Part shown: piece after piece, positions 53,630 to 64,000 of the stretch
Position numbering within the stretch: position 1 is the stretch's first letter
Layout: each line of letters opens with the position of its first letter
Assembly: GCA_009746045.1 (NCBI GenBank)
Contig: RPFO01000594.1
Span: 388,501 to 452,500 of the forward strand
Source of the DNA: Mesostigma viride
Lineage: Eukaryota > Streptophyta > Mesostigmatophyceae > Mesostigmatales > Mesostigmataceae
Length of the DNA stretch: 64,000 nt
Direction of reading: 5' to 3'
The notes under the pieces: model-generated
What the model saw: the letters and a program-made list of their open reading frames with translations, nothing else
Database searches by the model: none
Told to the model about the DNA's origin: nothing
Translations under genes and position numbers: made by a program

Positions 53630-54120
53630 GCTGGTAGCCACGTGGCTGGGGCCTCCCTCACGGCAGGTTACACGGCGGACCGGGCGGAGCGGGCCAAGCT
53701 CCTGGCCTACGGCGACGTCGGGCACCATCGTGTGGTGCCCTTTGTCCTGGCCGGAGGAGTTTGGGGCCACTGATGGGGCCCCTGACCTCCGCCTTCTTCA
53801 AGGAGTGTTGCCGGCTCCGGGAGGACCGGCTGGACCTGGAGGGCCACCGGGCCCCATGGTCGGCGCGGACCTGGACGTCATATTGGCGTCAGCGCTTGTC
53901 GGTGGCGCTGACTCGGGCCATGGCTGACATCATGCTCCGCCGTACGCGGGCTGATTTTGCGGTGCAGCAGGGCTATTAGGTTCCTCCGGCCGTTAGGAGT
54001 TTCCATTGGTCTTATATTGTAGTATACTAGCTTTGACATGGCTCTGTACATATAGGTTTATAGCTGGGCGTTTGCTTTGGTTTGAGTGATTTCACTCTGC
54101 TGTAAGTAATTATATTTTTA
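53630..54120 (+). mobile_element. 491-bp LINE-derived retroposon with 18-bp TSD
   Basis: ACATATATTCATTGAGAA at 53612-53629 and 54121-54138. It encodes the C-terminal RT-associated domain: AERAKLLAYGDVGHHRVVPF, then TSAFFKECCRLRED and YWRQRLSVALTRAMAD, ending at a TAG near 53977. Its 3' UTR has the hairpin GAGTGATTTCACTC and ends TAATTATATTTTTA. An inverted copy of nearly the same length lies at 62094-62582. Confidence 0.7.
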
Positions 54121-54320
54121 ACATATATTCATTGAGAATGATAAATTACGGAGGTGAGATTGGCATGCAACAGAAGGAAACCCCCCAAAAGAAGAAGAAC
54201 CCTAAGAAATTAATAGTAATCTGACACGGACATCGAAGGATCACGCCTGCACAAGGCAGCTGCACAAGGTACAACTAACTACATCACCAAACTACGACAC
54301 GCAGCAACATCGCTGCCGGC

Positions 54321-54620
54321 CTACCATGCAGGCCTGGAAGGGATCTGGACTGCACGGGTCGCGACAAAGTCGGCCCGGGTGCGGCGGCCGAATAACTCAT
54401 TAGCCACGGTGCACGGAGGGCGAGTGACAGGCGCTGCCGCGCCATTACGAGGACCACGTGCGGGCAGACCTCGGGGCGGTCTGACCCTCGAGGTCGAGGC
54501 GGTCTTCACGGCGCTGGCCGGTGAGCACTCGTGGAAAAACTCCGCCGTCTTGGGGCCCATGGCCCCGAACTCCTCAAGGACAAAAAAGGGGATATGACCT
54601 GGTGGGGCCCCACATTGCCG
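54321..54620 (-). pseudogene. Diverged copy of the LINE C-terminal domain
   Basis: Minus-strand frame with FFVLEEFGAMGPKTAEFFHE and RRTRADFVATRA, parallel to VLEEFGAMGPLTSAFFKECC in the copies at 53.6 and 62.5 kb. The middle has diverged. Confidence 0.55.
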
Positions 54621-54639
54621 TAGCTTAATAATGGTGGCA

Positions 54640-55010
54640 ACTGCGACGAAAAATGGCTGACGACGGTATGGCTGACGGCGGAGCTCAGATCTTTTGTGTC
54701 TGAGCCCCAAATTCAGCCAGACCACTTGCATTCGATGCGCTTTTTAAGGACGCACTTGCCAGTATAATCGGTTACGGCTGAAGAAACGCAGTATCGAAAA
54801 AGTTACGCACGTGAAAAGTAGCTGTATGACGACGTACTCCAAAAGCAAAACGAGGTTTAATTGGAAAAGGAGCTCAGTTCCGGATCGCAGCCTTATCCAC
54901 TTGTGCATCGTCCTTGCCCAGTCGACTGGGCCCGCAAACCCATCGCTGGCCAGCAAACCCATCGCCAAGCGCCTCGCCACAGCCCAAGAAACCATACATG
55001 CTACGACATA
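54640..55010 (+). mobile_element. LINE family A 5' leader and start of ORF1, truncated
   Basis: Leader as in 427-600 (reverse), ATG at 54824 followed by codons for MTTYSKSKTRF, then decayed sequence ending in ACGACATAAAAAATTAATT at the next element's tail. Confidence 0.55.
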
Positions 55011-55012
55011 AA

Positions 55013-56748
55013 AAATTAATTAATGAATTAATTAAACTCGTGCTCCGGTTGGGGAGTGACGGAGCACCGAAGTGCTTTTTATCCCTGTGTGTGTGTGTGT
55101 GTGTGTGTGCACAACAGGGAGAAAGGGCAGAGACCGGCCCCTTTAGTTATTATAAATAGTGACGGAACCTTTTTGCCACTTGGGCAATTAGGTCCGTCAC
55201 TATTTATCCGGCGAAAACCACTCGCCGGCATCTATTCCGCGTTAAGTTCACGTACGTGAACGTGGCGCGGAATTGATGCCGGCGAGTGGTTTTCGCCGGA
55301 TAAATAGTGACGGACCTAATTGCCCAAGTGGCAAAAAGGTTCCGTCACTATTTATAATAACTAAAACGTCGTAGTGTGGGGGCCGATATCTATCGTACCG
55401 CTGATGCCTACTGCAGTACCGAATCTCGCCTTAACGATATTCCAACCGGGCATATTTTTCCCTTCTGGCACTTTCGTTTGGCCTTCTGGTATCCGGTATT
55501 CGGAAATACCCGTGTCACCACAGGGATTCGAACCCCCGACTTACGAGGTCTTAGTTATTATAAATAGTGACGGAACCTTTTTGCCACTTGGGCAATTAGG
55601 TCCGTCACTATTTATCCGGCGAAAACCACTCGCCGGCATCAATTCCGCGCCACGTTCACGTACGTGAACTTAACGCGGAATAGATGCCGGCGAGTGGTTT
55701 TCGCCGGATAAATAGTGACGGACCTAATTGCCCAAGTGGCAAAAAGGTTCCGTCACTATTTATAATAACTAAGACCTCGTAAGTCGGGGGTTCGAATCCC
55801 TGTGGTGACACGGGTATTTCCGAATACCGGATACCAGAAGGCCAAACGAAAGTGCCAGAAGGGAAAAATATGCCCGGTTGGAATATCGTTAAGGCGAGAT
55901 TCGGTACTGCAGTAGGCATCAGCGGTACGATAGATATCGGCCCCCACACTACGACGTTTTAGTTATTATAAATAGTGACGGAACCTTTTTGCCACTTGGG
56001 CAATTAGGTCCGTCACTATTTATCCGGCGAAAACCACTCGCCGGCATCTATTCCGCGTTAAGTTCACGTACGTGAACGTGGCGCGGAATTGATGCCGGCG
56101 AGTGGTTTTCGCCGGATAAATAGTGACGGACCTAATTGCCCAAGTGGCAAAAAGGTTCCGTCACTATTTATAATAACTAAGACCTCGTAAGTCGGGGGTT
56201 CGAATCCCTGTGGTGACACGGGTATTTCCGAATACCGGATACCAGAAGGCCAAACGAAAGTGCCAGAAGGGAAAAATATGCCCGGTTGGAATATCGTTAA
56301 GGCGAGATTCGGTACTGCAGTAGGCATCAGCGGTACGATAGATATCGGCCCCACACTACGACGTTTTAGTTATTATAAATAGTGACGGAACCTTTTTGCC
56401 ACTTGGGCAATTAGGTCCGTCACTATTTATCCGGCGAAAACCACTCGCCGGCATCAATTCCGCGCCACGTTCACGTACGTGAACTTAACGCGGAATAGAT
56501 GCCGGCGAGTGGTTTTCGCCGGATAAATAGTGACGGACCTAATTGCCCAAGTGGCAAAAAGGTTCCGTCACTATTTATAATAACTCCTTTCTCCTTAATT
56601 CATGCCAGAGGCATGCCACAGCTGCAATCGGACACGATAAACGATCCGGCAAGATCTGTGGGTGCAATGAGAATCATATAACAAGGAGCGTGGGCAAGTA
56701 ATCTGATCATAGCCAGGACGTAGCATGGATGTACAAGGACTAAGCTAA
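55013..56748 (-). mobile_element. LINE family A 3' UTR copy, split by the palindrome array
   Basis: TTAA tail at 55013-55033, terminal hairpin region and GAGCACCGAAGTGCT stem-loop (55063-55077), a (GT)n run, then a break at 55144. It resumes at 56586 with CCTTTCTCCTTAATTCATGCC and continues to about 56748. The uninterrupted counterpart is at 4575-4610. Confidence 0.7.
55145..56585. mobile_element. Array of four 218-bp nested palindromes and three spacers
   Basis: A1 55145-55362, B1 55363-55552, A2 55553-55770, B2 55771-55960, A3 55961-56178, B3 56179-56367, A4 56368-56585. Every A starts AGTTATTATAAATAGTGACG and ends in its inverse. The arms pair almost throughout and contain smaller hairpins (AAATAGTGACGGA / TCCGTCACTATTT; CCGGCGAAAACCACTCGCCGG) and a central TTCACGTACGTGAA. 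A1 and A3 are in one orientation, A2 and A4 in the other. B1 is inverted relative to B2 and B3. CCTTT flanks the whole (55140-55144, 56586-56590). Spacers carry a tRNA-like T arm, GGGGGTTCGAATCCCTG. No transposase ORF. Confidence 0.85.
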
Positions 56749-56749
56749 G

Positions 56750-57260
56750 TGTTACGAGCCGCACCAGCGACTCCGTAAGATCCTAGTCTAGCGTGAGTTA
56801 CGCCTGAGTGGACCCGGAATCCGCTATCCGCGAGGACTATACGGGAACGTAGCCCTGAATTCTAGCTAGTGAGCGGAAATACTATTAGTTAGCTATATGC
56901 CCTGAATGCACAACTAGATAAATTATGCATTTACATATGTAGGCTGCACAAAGGGCATTAGTGCAGCCCAGATGTGATTGCCCCTGGTTTGGCAGACGAG
57001 TATTACTCAAGTCATTTTCATTCCAAACCAAAGATGCGGAAGCCATTGCCACCTACAACATTTGTCCTAGGCTGTGCAACGCCAGCGGGCCAGCTGTGGG
57101 CCAGACCTCTAGCGTCGCAACCCGGCCCTACGCATATTATTAGCCGTAGATTTACACATGGTATCCGCCCTTGGTCTGGCAGGCCCCCATGCAGCGGCTT
57201 GGCCAGCCAGGGCGGCATATGCTGACCTGGCCTGGCCCCAAGGGCATTCGATCCCAAAAG
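56750..57260. other. No recognisable gene
   Basis: Mixed sequence beginning TGTTACGAGCC. It could be an LTR remnant, but I found no second copy or inverted end. Confidence 0.35.
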
Positions 57261-57261
57261 G

Positions 57262-57602
57262 GTAGGGAAACATGCCACGAACTACATCCAGATGTTGCTG
57301 GCCGACCTAGTGGTCTCAGCCCAGTTTGAACACCGCATCCACTCTCTCTCCCTTCTTTGGACTGCCACGCAGAACAAGACGCGGTGGCAGAAGATTGTCA
57401 AGGCTCACGCGCCAGCCCCTGTGGGCAAGCCACCTCCCCCCAAGCGGAGGAGGCGTTTTGATGAGTAGTGTAGTTAGGATTTTCTAGACTAGATAGTGTT
57501 CTTAGAGTTAGGTTAGTCCGATTACGCGGCTTCCTCCACTCCACCCATCCATCAAGGAATATGTGCTACATGATCTCCCAACGGAGGCATGTTATAATTT
57601 AA
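57262..57602 (+). pseudogene. LINE family B ORF2 C-terminus and 3' end
   Basis: 69 open codons to TAG 57466-57468 (YIQMLLADLVVSAQFEHRIH, then TRWQKIVKAHAPAPVGKPPP), parallel to the WAQVIEDNERPPPVGKRP tail of the LINE at 53.4 kb. The 3' UTR ends with TCTCCCAACGGAGGC (57571-57585) and an ATTTA-type tail. Confidence 0.6.
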
Positions 57603-57839
57603 TTTAATTTTTTTGATCCGCCAGTCTGGCACCCCGGTACCTCAGTGGTAGTCCTGGGTGCAGACCAGTAAACACACACAACCGAAGGCAAAGCCACGGG
57701 TACCTGGGCCGACTGATGGAATTACTCGGCCAAGTCCCCGAATCTAACACAATAACTATCGAAAGTCTCAAACAATATATCAAAATCATGACTTTCAACT
57801 GACCAAACTAATTTATTTTAGCAATTGTTACGCCCAAAC

Positions 57840-59145
57840 ATGGGTTAGTTAGTTAGGGCCGTAACGACACTAAGGCTATGGCTGGTTGTGTACCGTGTGT
57901 CATTGGCGGTGCACGGTGACTAGCGGGTATGGTGGCACAACAGCTACTGAGCCAAACATTCTATAGGCATGGCTGCCATGGCAGCAGTGACCGACTACCA
58001 ATGCCTAGCTTAATGTATCCGGGATACAACTAGCTAGGGCTATTATACAAGCTATTCTAGCCCGCAGGGGGCGACTCCACATCTTGTGGTTGATCAGTCA
58101 GGTCCCCGCCCCTCCAGTACACCTTGGGGGTCCTGCTTGTGGCGGAGGTATTCCGGCCACAGGTAACGTCGCTGCTGCTGCATGCTGAGCGGGAGTCAGG
58201 TCGTCGTCCAGCGTTCAGGTGAGGTCGTGCAACCTCTTGCGACGAGAAAGGCCGCTGCTTGTGACTGACCATGAACCGCTGCTTGTCCTCACGGGTCCGA
58301 GCTAGGGAAGGTGAGCAGGACTGGTGGGGGAGCCGCTGGCCTTGTCCCGTCAGTGGGCCGGAAGGCGGTGGCACCCACGCAGTTCTACCTCACCTATACC
58401 AGGCCCATGAGGGTAAGGCCCGAGCTGGTCCTTGAGCTCGTCGGCAAGGGTGGCTGACGTCTCACCTGGCTTCCGGGGGAAGCGTCGCAGCCGTGCACCA
58501 CCCGGCAGTCGCGGCGGGCGCGGTCGGTGGCCTCCCGTTGTTGTGCCTGGCGAAGGTCTTCAAGCTCCTGGAGTTTCGTAGCGATGGCGTCGGTGGTTGA
58601 GGCGGTCGCTGTCCGGCGCAGCAGGTCCGCATAGGCCAGAGGGGCGGGATCGAGGTCGCCAGCATCCTGCCGGGGTGGCTGGGATGCGACATCTGGTGGC
58701 CGTCTGCTCCGCTAATAATCTTTGCATGGGACCTTAAAGGCCAGGGCCTCGGTGTGGGCGGTGATGGCTTCAAGCTTCTTCACGACTCATGAGCACGCCG
58801 CACTTTCCCTCCACATGGTTTAGTTAGGCGAGAGACAAGTGCAGCGTGCGTCTCAGATGCCCCGCGCCGCGCGGTAGTGCACGGCGCCGTGCAACTGAGG
58901 TTGGAGCCTTGTGGACGCGCGACCTTAATTGCATGGTTTCCATGCACATTGGAGACCCGCGGGCCTCCGCCGTGTTGAGCGTTGTGTTTAGCGAGGTCAG
59001 CTGATCTCGGCCAACGGCCAGATCACGTGCTCCTCCAGCGCTGCTCGGATGTCATCCTTGCATGCAGAGGGAGGGAGCCGATGTGGCTGCTGGCTGCGCA
59101 GGCCGGGCTGGGTTGCGGAGCTTACCGACGAGGTCGTCGCCACCG
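57840..59145 (-). pseudogene. LINE family A copy: ORF1 (middle to C-term) and 3' UTR
   Basis: Minus strand. 3' UTR at 57870-58070, then the end of ORF1 (VYWRGGDLTDQPQDV), the SRHKQ-type basic segment and upstream parts to about 59145. 58780-59145 is the inverted counterpart of 59440-59780. Frames are broken throughout. Confidence 0.6.
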
Positions 59146-60420
59146 GAGTGCTACGTCGCCACCAGTGCCTATGACAAAAGCAAATGGCGACGGTACCTGG
59201 ACTACGCAAGCAGCCTTCTCTTTCCGCGGCTCGGGCTGCAACTGACCGACGCAGAATGTGCCGAGATAGTCCAGTACTTCACACTGGAACACAACAAGCT
59301 CCGTGATCGAGCCCGAGGGGCCCATCGACCCTGCCGACAACGTGGAGGACTTCCCCGGCGCCCTGCCAGCATTCAACCATCGCCTTGACGCCATCCTCTT
59401 CAGCTTCTTCACGCAAGCTCACTGAACGCGACCTCGTCACTAGGCTTCGCAACCTGCAGCCCGGCCCAGGTGCGCAGCCGGCATGCAGCCACACCAGCTC
59501 CCTCCCCCTGCAAGGATGACATCCGAGCAGTGTTGGAGGAGCACGTGACCTGGCCCGGCTGGCCGAGAAGATGACATTGATGGCCACAGCGCTCAACACG
59601 GTGGAGGCCAAGGTCTCCAATACGGAAACCAAGGTCGCACACAAGCTCCAACCTCACTGTTCACGGCGCTGCACACCGCGGCGCAGGCATCTGAGTCGCA
59701 CGCTGCACTTCATGTCTCTCGCCTAAACCAGGTGGCGGAGGGCAAGTGCGGCTTGCTCATGAAGAAGCTCAGTGAAGCCATCACCGCCCACACCGAGGCC
59801 CTAGCCACACAGGTCCCGGAAAGACGCCGGGATAGCAGAGCAGACGGCCACCATCGCATCCCAGCCATGACCCCGGCAGGATGCTCACTGGCGACCTCCC
59901 GCCCCTCTGGCCTATGCATGCGGACCCGCTGCTGCGGATAGCGACCGCCTCAACCATGCTGACGCCATCTCTACGAAACTCCAGGAGCTTGAAGACCTTC
60001 GCCAGGCACAACAACGGGAGGCCACCGTCTGCGCTCGCCGCGACTGCCGGGCGGTGCTGCGTCGCTTTCCCCAGAAGCCGTACTGCAAGTGAGACGTCAA
60101 CCACCCTAGTTGCCGACGAGCTCAAGGACCAGCTCCTTATATATACCCTCATAGGCCTGGTAGGCGAGGTAGAACTGCGTCATGACGGGTGCCACCGCCT
60201 TCCCCACTCACGGGACAAGGCCGGCGGCTCCCCCACCAGTCCTGGTCACCTTCCCCTCCCGTGAGGACAAGCAGCGGTTCTTTCTCGTTGCAACTGAAGA
60301 GAAGGCACGACCTCACCTGGATGCTGAACAATGACCTGTCAGGTCATTGTTCAGACCCCCCCTCAGCATGCAGCCAGCAGCGACGCGACCTGTGGCCGGA
60401 ATACCTCCGCCACAATGACT
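59100..60420 (+). pseudogene. LINE family A ORF1, nearly full length but frameshifted
   Basis: WRRYLDYASSLLFPRLGLQL, then TDAECAEIVQYFTLEHNKLR (N-terminal fold as in 1-426), a middle part with KCGLLMKKLSEAITAHTEAL, then ADELKDQLL and the C-terminal RNA-binding region. It ends without its own 3' UTR at 60420. Lies head-to-head with the copy at 57840-59145. Confidence 0.6.
60324..60354. repeat. 31-nt perfect palindrome in the ORF1 copy
   Basis: CTGAACAATGACCTG, one T, then CAGGTCATTGTTCAG. Other ORF1 copies read on without the inverted half, so it is a local fold-back duplication. Confidence 0.7.
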
Positions 60421-60548
60421 AAGGGCCTGGCACTGGCTTCCCTTTTTTCCCTGGTCACATAATGCGCCCTATTAGCCCTTCTGACCTGTCACCTTCACAC
60501 CAGTGTGTGACCACCTTCATTTAGAATTTGTTGATACTCATTTCCCCT

Positions 60549-62748
60549 TTAACCCCTAAATGGTCTTGCTGCCGATTTTCCGCCAAAAATCGAGTTCCAG
60601 CCGATGCATCGGCCCCTTCTCGGGGGACCAGATGCCGCGAAATCTATTGAGAATTAGGAAACGTTTAGCTGAGAAGATCGAAAGTTTATAAAATACTCTA
60701 AAGCATGGTATATGGGTTTGCATACTTCTGACAAAGTTATAGAGGTGTTCTGGCCGGCGGTCAAAGTACAAGGGGTCAGGGTACTTTTTCACGTACAACG
60801 TGCATTCCGGAAAACGACGACCTGGCCATGGCGGCTTGCGCCCACGCATGGCATTTACGTTTTCGTTCGAATTTTCTGACCAAACTTAGGATATTGATTT
60901 TATACGTCCTAAAGATGATACAGGCCAATTTTTGGTTCGCGGGAATGCCATTTGATAGGTGTCGGCAGCGTTCTTGCTGGAAAAAACTGCGATCAGGCCG
61001 GACGATAGAAACGTTGACAGCAATAGATTTCCGGCGTATTTTAAAGGATATATCGGTTTCTTTGTACTTTTTATGATACATAGTAGTCGTAAACGTGCAA
61101 GGGTGGCCAGAAATCGCCGAATCCAGCGACCGTGCTGCACAACTTTGGTGTGCCGAAATGCGCCATTTTGCGGCCACCGCCTGGGCCAAGGTAACGCCAT
61201 CCATGCCTGGTAAAGCTTAAGCATCGTTTTCCTATCGATGTTTGACGTTTATATGTACGTTCTAGCTTGTGTAGCACATTCTTTTTGCATTATTCATGCT
61301 CTTTCTTGACCCTGGCCTGGCCCCTTTCTAAAACACCCTTCTTAGATGCTTCCCTCAGTCAGTTGACCTGCCACAGGGTGATGGTGATAAGTTTTAGAGG
61401 CTGTATGGGTTTGAATACCTCCATATATGTTTGTTATACATTTCCCATACACATATTGCATGAGTGTGAGGCAGTTGGCTGGTCTCTGTGGCATCATCAA
61501 GCACGTAACTGGTGAGTAAAAGCTTCCCATTGACAGCATGTGCCACCAGGTGTGCTGGCCATCACCTGGCAAGCTATAGCAGCTTAGGCCTAGTTTATCC
61601 TTGCTAGGGCAGGCTGAAATAGGCTCAACATCACTAGTTTGTTGGTGGCTGCCTCCTAGAATGCATGCCTTGCGTAGGGTATCCGTACCACGTTACCTAC
61701 GTGCATGGACAAGGTAGCACCTGCACATAGGTGCCATGTAAGGGCAGTGTGATGATGCAGTTATGTTTTCCCATCATTGTGGAAGGGAAATGTATTGTTT
61801 GGCATGGTTGGTGGCCATATTAGTAGGTAGTATGCCCACCCCTACCCCCTTGGTTGCTTTTTACCAACGGTACCCCTAAGGGCTGTACTGGGTGTAACTG
61901 CTGGTATACCCACCCAAATGATGACCCCAATGGCTCAAACTGTTCAGCAACTAATTGTTTATCATCCCTGAAGTGGTAGGTGCCTAGGTCTTATAACATA
62001 ATTCAAAATGCACATTCTACCAAAAATGAAAACGCGCGTCTTGACCCCCCTGACTTTGACGGCAGTTATACATGGCCTACCCTGCATATATGTTAAAAAT
62101 ATAATTACTTACAGCAGAGTGAAATCACTCAAACCAAAGCAAACGCCCAGCTATAAACCTATATACAGAGCCATGTCAAAGCTCTATACTACGATAAGAC
62201 CAATGGAAACGCCTAACGGGAGGAACCTAATAGCCCTGCTGCACCGCAAAATCAGCCCGCGTACGGCGGAGCATGATGTCAGCCATGGCCCGAGTCAGCG
62301 CCACCGACAGGCGCTGACGCCAATATGACGTCCAGGTCCGCGCCGACCATGGGGCCCGCTGGCCCTCCAGGTCCAGCCGGTCCTCCCGGAGCCGGCAACA
62401 CTCCTTGAAGAAGGCGGAGGTCAGGGGCCCCATGGCCCCAAACTCCTCCAGGACAAAGGGCACCACACGATGGTGCCCGACGTCGCCGTAGGCCAGGAGC
62501 TTGGCCCGCTCCGCCCGGTCCGCCGTGTAACCTGCCGTGAGGGAGGCCCCAGCCACGTGGCTAAGAGCCAAGGGCCGCGCCATGCATATATGTGAGGTTG
62601 TGATATACCAACCCGAAGGGCAACTCATGGACATGCTTGGCCCCCAAGGACAGCCATTGGATATGGGTAGGTTGGATGGCATCTGGTTTGCAAAAATGTG
62701 AAGATCCAGCCGATTTATCGGCAGGATCTCAGACCATTTAGGGGTTAA
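60549..62748. mobile_element. piggyBac-like non-autonomous element (2.19 kb)
   Basis: TTAA plus CCCCTAAATGGTCT at 60549-60566, and the exact inverse at 62731-62748. TTAA targets with termini starting in C's are the piggyBac signature. Subterminal palindromes CCGATGCATCGG (60601-60612) and CCGATTTATCGG (62710-62721) lie near each end, both preceded by CCAG. Interior ORFs are short and none is transposase-like. A retroposon is nested at 62094-62582. Confidence 0.65.
62094..62582 (-). mobile_element. 489-bp LINE-derived retroposon nested in the piggyBac-like element
   Basis: TGCATATATGT at 62083-62093 and 62583-62593. Minus-strand frame with AERAKLLAYGDVGHHRVVPF and the rest of the C-terminal domain, very close to 53630-54120 in sequence and length, including the GAGTGATTTCACTC hairpin. 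Confidence 0.7.
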
Positions 62749-62758
62749 CCTCTCTGGT

Positions 62759-63529
62759 CCATAATTGGATATTCATAAATATACCCATTTCCCCGAAAAG
62801 TAAAAAGTTATAGGGAGTACAGTTGAAGGCATTGGCGGTAGCCCGGTCTATCGTAGAACAAAAGCCGGCCGGCACATTTTGGCGAATTAATTATTTTTTT
62901 GCTTCGGGAGGATCGGTTTTTGACCCCCGCCGTCCAAATATTGACAAATCCAGGCATGCAAAGGTCAGATTCTTAGTGCTCTCATTGAGATCTGTCGATT
63001 GCGCTGCTTAACCCCACTTGAGAATGGACCCCCCAACCTCGAACTTGCTCTGTCTTGACTTGGGCCCATTTCATGCTATAAGGGGCGGCCAGCACACAGC
63101 CATTTTTTTCCGGGTAAATTTGTATTTCAGCACACAGCCATTTTCACCTGTCTTGTAGGCCAAGTATCGCTCAACTGAAAACGGACTTTCCGGTATCTAA
63201 GGTATGATCCTGAATCCTCTCGCGGAGATCTGTCGATTGCGCTACTCAAAATACAAATCAGATGTGATCTATGAGACCCAGTCTACGATGGTAGACCGGG
63301 CTACCGCCAATGCCTTAAGTTGTTGTTGTTGTTGTTGTTGTTGTGTCCCACGCCGCACATATGGGCAGCAGACTAGAATCTATAGTGGCCGAGGACCGGA
63401 TATATTTAGTATCGGTGGCAGTCGGTGGTACTATCGGGGCACTGTGACATGGACGGTTGCATCCACAAGTGAAGTACAGTATCAGGAGCTTTGTTTCGGG
63501 GAAATGGGTATATTATCCAATCAGTATGG
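62759..63529. repeat. Fold-back element, about 770 bp
   Basis: CCATAATTGGATA and ATACCCATTTCCCCGAAA at the left are inverted at the right (TTTCGGGGAAATGGGTAT, TATCCAATCAGTATGG). An inner pair, GGCATTGGCGGTAGCCCGGT and its inverse near 63295-63315, supports the fold. A direct repeat GAGATCTGTCGATTGCGCT lies at both 62987 and 63226. Confidence 0.5.
63312..63343 (+). repeat. (TTG)n microsatellite
   Basis: About ten GTT/TTG triplets inside the fold-back element. Confidence 0.85.
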
Positions 63530-63659
63530 AGCTTTGGATCCTGGATCCTCGAGTCCAACTCATCCTATTTATTAATTTAGCAATGTCACAGCATCCCCGA
63601 GCATTCAGGGCATTCCGGAGTACCCCGCCAATCCAAAAGAACCCGAATCACTGACCACC

Positions 63660-63935
63660 AATCCGCGCGCAGCGCACTGACAGCGAGCGCAGCGAGCTGT
63701 GCGCTGTGCGCGGCGAGCGAAGCGAGAACCGTACTGCGCACCAATCCGCGAGCGAAGCGAGCACCGTACTATTCCAGCGGGCAGCGGGCAGCGTACTGCG
63801 CACCAATCCGCGAGCGAAGCGAGCACCGTACTATTCCAGCGGCCAGCGGGCAGCGGGCAGCGGGCAGCGGGCAGCGGGCAGCGGGCAGCGGGCAGCGGGC
63901 TGCGCGGGCAGCGGGCAGCGGGGCGAAGTACTGCC
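63660..63935 (+). repeat. Tandem repeats at the right edge: GCAGCGG heptamers and a 70-bp class
   Basis: GCGAGCGAAGCGAGCACCGT with CTATTCCAGCGG recurs at about 63730-63780 and 63809-63843. It is followed by a run of GCAGCGG units to 63930. No gene. Confidence 0.8.
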
Positions 63936-64000
63936 AAAAAAAGGGACCCTGTTTCGGGCTGGGCGGAGGCAGCGGGTTACTCTAGTGACTGTAAAAGCTT

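Noticed and set aside
55374-55949. Three near-identical frames with GFEPPTYEV
   Set aside because: Antisense reading of a tRNA-like T arm in the repeat spacers, not a protein.
60776-61204. 142-codon minus-strand ORF inside the piggyBac-like element as a transposase
   Set aside because: No DDD/DDE-like motif or zinc finger seen, and too short.

Overview
This is nuclear DNA of a eukaryote, most likely a green alga or a close relative in the green lineage. The evidence is one very long split gene with GT-AG introns, strongly G/C-ending codons in its exons, and a protein matching the plant KAC/KCA (KIN-14A/B) kinesin family. Around it lie dense LINE, LTR and small DNA-transposon insertions with (TTAA)n tails and target-site duplications. 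I cannot name the species. There is no sign of bacterial operons, phage or CRISPR.

Layout. 1-12.5 kb is a graveyard of short retroposons: ORF1 and 3'-UTR pieces of several related LINE families on both strands, one MITE, and a long stretch (5.1-7.3 kb) with nothing recognisable. 12.55-20.07 kb is a nearly intact, young Ty1/copia-like LTR retrotransposon. It has 677-bp LTRs differing at about 3 positions and a 5-bp target duplication, and it sits inside an older LINE copy. Its Pol is unusual: integrase, then a retropepsin-like domain, then reverse transcriptase and RNase H. Gag and Pol are separated by a single UGA followed by CGG and a strong stem-loop, which is a leaky-stop layout.

21.36-46.56 kb is one host gene of 16 exons encoding an inferred 1671-residue KAC-type kinesin-14. 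It has an N-terminal head, a short coiled coil, a motor with an intact P-loop, a neck coiled coil, and the long KAC C-terminal region. The introns are packed with satellites (21-bp x about 143, 10-bp x about 167, CCCA, CGTC, GGGT/GGGC, 28-bp, 20-bp, 71-bp and 33-bp units). At least ten of them also carry decayed copies of a neighbouring exon edge with its splice site.

46.6-64 kb is again repeat-rich. It holds a full-length 2.0-kb ORF1-only retroposon with a 12-bp target duplication, and a decayed LINE reverse-transcriptase ORF split by a 493-bp TIR element. It also holds a 1.44-kb array of four 218-bp nested palindromes alternating with three 190-bp spacers, a piggyBac-like TTAA element with a nested 489-bp retroposon, and fold-back repeats. 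The retroposon families share a 3'-terminal hairpin with a CAACGG core followed by TTAA- or ATTTA-type tails. This suggests that one reverse transcriptase mobilises all of them.
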